Shown here one piece after another: positions 4,098-5,140 of a DNA stretch of 5,140 bases. The notes beneath the pieces were generated by a model. It worked only from the letters and a program-made list of their open reading frames with translations. It was not told the origin of the DNA and made no database searches. Position numbers and translations under genes: made by a program. Within the stretch, counting starts at the first letter, position 1. Every line of letters starts with the position of its first letter. The DNA is from an uncultured Polyangiaceae bacterium. Lineage in GTDB: Bacteria > Myxococcota_A > Polyangia > Polyangiales > Houyiibacteriaceae. The stretch is taken from NCBI GenBank assembly GCA_947258625.1, contig CAMYJN010000227.1, positions 1 through 5,140 on the forward strand. Direction: 5' to 3'.

Positions 4098-5140
4098 GCG
4101 ATCTCCTCGGCAAGCTGATCGAGAGCAACGTGGAATGCCTCGATGGTACGATCGATGTCTTCATCGCTGTGCACCGCAGAGATGAAAAACTTCTCCGCCG
4201 CTTTGAGCACGCCCTGCTGAAGCAGCAGATCCGAGAAGCGGATGTTTTTGTAGAAGTCCGAACCCTTGGCCGAGCGATGATCATGGGGTTCGTCCTTGGT
4301 GAACCAAATCTCGAACACGCTGGGCACGCCCGTGACGCAGGCTTCGATGCCCACCTGCGCGATCGCCTCGCGAAGGCCCGCCCGAACCCTGGTCCCGACC
4401 TCGTCCAAGCGCGCGTAGACGCCCGGCTTTTCGAGCTCAGCGATGATTGCGCAGGCGACGCTGGCGCAGACCGGGTTCGAGGAGAACGTGCCGGTCTGCA
4501 TCGAGTAGGGAAGCATCTGAAGCCGTCGCTTCGGGTTGGCGATCGCCATGAGGTCCTCGCGCCCACAAAGAACGCCGAGCGGAAGCCCGCCGCTGATGAC
4601 CTTGCCGAGCGCGCAAAGGTCGGGCGTGACGCCGTAAGCCGCCTGGGCCCCGCCGAGCCCCATGCGAAAACCGGTCACGACTTCGTCGAAGATCAGCGGG
4701 ATGTCGTAGTTCGAGGTAACCTCTCGTACGCCCTGCAAAAAGCCGGGCCTCGGCTCGAAGGTTCGCTGGATCGGTTCGAGGATGACGCCGGCCAGCTCGT
4801 CCCGGTGCGCTGCGATGATCGCGGAGGTGGCTTCGAGGTCGTTGAATGGCGCGATCAGCACCTCGTTGCTCAAGGAGCGGGGGATGCCGTGGGTGTTCGG
4901 GATCGGTTTGGGAAACGACGGCGAGCCCATCGTCCACTGATTGCTCATCATCGCGTAGTCGTTCATGCCGTGGTACGCGCCTTCGAACTTCAAGATCTTG
5001 TCGCGCTTGCGGTAGACGCGCGCCAGACGCATCGCAAAGAACGTCGCTTCGCTGCCGCTGCTGTGCAGGCTTAGCATTTCGGCGCAGGGCACATGCTGGA
5101 GGATCTTCTTGCCGAGCTCGACGGCGTGCTCGTTGATGAT
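4094..5140 (-). CDS. Class III PLP-dependent aminotransferase, glutamate-1-semialdehyde aminomutase-like (5' end outside window)
   Basis: The visible 348 residues are the C-terminal four-fifths of a fold-type I, class III aminotransferase; about 90-100 N-terminal residues are missing. Counting from the window edge, motifs in order are LHSSGSEATFFAMRLAR (24-40, PLP-phosphate region), KFEGAYHGMND (51-61, with the stacking aromatic), LIFDEVVTGFR (149-159, Asp that binds the pyridine nitrogen) and ALGKVISGGLPLG (177-189, K180 forming the Schiff base). The closest familiar relatives are HemL-like enzymes. The surrounding genes are not tetrapyrrole genes, so I read it as a HemL-like aminotransferase or aminomutase of specialised metabolism rather than HemL itself. 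The frame continues upstream of the GTG at 5092, so that codon is internal. It is the first visible gene of the operon and its stop overlaps the SDR start. Confidence 0.92.
   Translation of the reverse strand: MINEHAVELGKKILQHVPCAEMLSLHSSGSEATFFAMRLARVYRKRDKILKFEGAYHGMNDYAMMSNQWTMGSPSFPKPIPNTHGIPRSLSNEVLIAPFNDLEATSAIIAAHRDELAGVILEPIQRTFEPRPGFLQGVREVTSNYDIPLIFDEVVTGFRMGLGGAQAAYGVTPDLCALGKVISGGLPLGVLCGREDLMAIANPKRRLQMLPYSMQTGTFSSNPVCASVACAIIAELEKPGVYARLDEVGTRVRAGLREAIAQVGIEACVTGVPSVFEIWFTKDEPHDHRSAKGSDFYKNIRFSDLLLQQGVLKAAEKFFISAVHSDEDIDRTIEAFHVALDQLAEEIA
4103..4108 (-). promoter_or_regulatory. Shine-Dalgarno GAGGAG of the SDR gene, inside the aminotransferase 3' end
   Basis: GAGGAG on the minus strand lies five bases before the ATG at 4097. 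That ATG shares four bases (4094-4097, ATGA) with the aminotransferase stop. The arrangement supports translational coupling and fixes the SDR start. Confidence 0.8.

Noticed and set aside
3168..4118. Long plus-strand open frame opposite the SDR gene
   Set aside because: It is the antisense shadow of a clear SDR with intact cofactor and catalytic motifs; the shadow frame shows no domain and reflects high GC codon bias.
4130..5074. Long plus-strand open frame opposite the aminotransferase
   Set aside because: It is antisense to a gene with all class III aminotransferase motifs, and its translation is Arg/Asp-rich without known motifs.

Overview
The window is GC-rich DNA with ordinary bacterial gene structure: Shine-Dalgarno sites on some genes and a short, tightly packed operon. 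Two paralogous four-helix-bundle (23S rRNA IVS-type) proteins and imperfect hexamer tandem arrays would fit a large-genome environmental bacterium such as a myxobacterium or another Myxococcota/deltaproteobacterial lineage. That placement is inference from gene content and base composition only.

Layout. At the left edge (1-684, minus strand) lies the N-terminal part of a ComM/YifB family Mg-chelatase-like AAA+ ATPase. It runs off the window at the lysine of its Walker A motif. At the right (1960-5140, all minus strand) lies a compact cluster transcribed right to left. Its genes are a class III, PLP-dependent aminotransferase resembling glutamate-1-semialdehyde aminomutase (5' end missing), an extended SDR/NAD-dependent epimerase-dehydratase, a VOC/glyoxalase-fold protein and an SRPBCC (START-like) protein. 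The aminotransferase and SDR overlap by 4 bases, and the next gap is only 9 bases. They probably form an operon acting on one small molecule, but the substrate cannot be read from the sequence.

Between the two (784-1844) is the most unusual part: a roughly mirror-symmetric 1.06-kb cassette. From each outer end inward there is a GYCAGY hexamer array, a spacer of about 25 bases, a near-perfect long inverted repeat (24 bp on the left, 22 bp on the right), and a small four-helix-bundle gene. The 3' arm of each inverted repeat contains the ribosome binding site of the adjacent gene. The two genes converge and their stop codons overlap at the centre. The paralogues share about half their residues. 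The two hairpins share no obvious sequence but occupy the same position over the RBS, which suggests that the structure rather than the sequence is conserved. The two hexamer arrays lie on the same strand (direct repeats), although the genes are inverted.

I recognise the protein family but know of no described system with this organisation. A reasonable hypothesis is a self-regulated, possibly mobile or recombination-prone module in which the small basic protein acts on the hairpin RNA or DNA, by analogy with IVS-encoded proteins. That function is inference.
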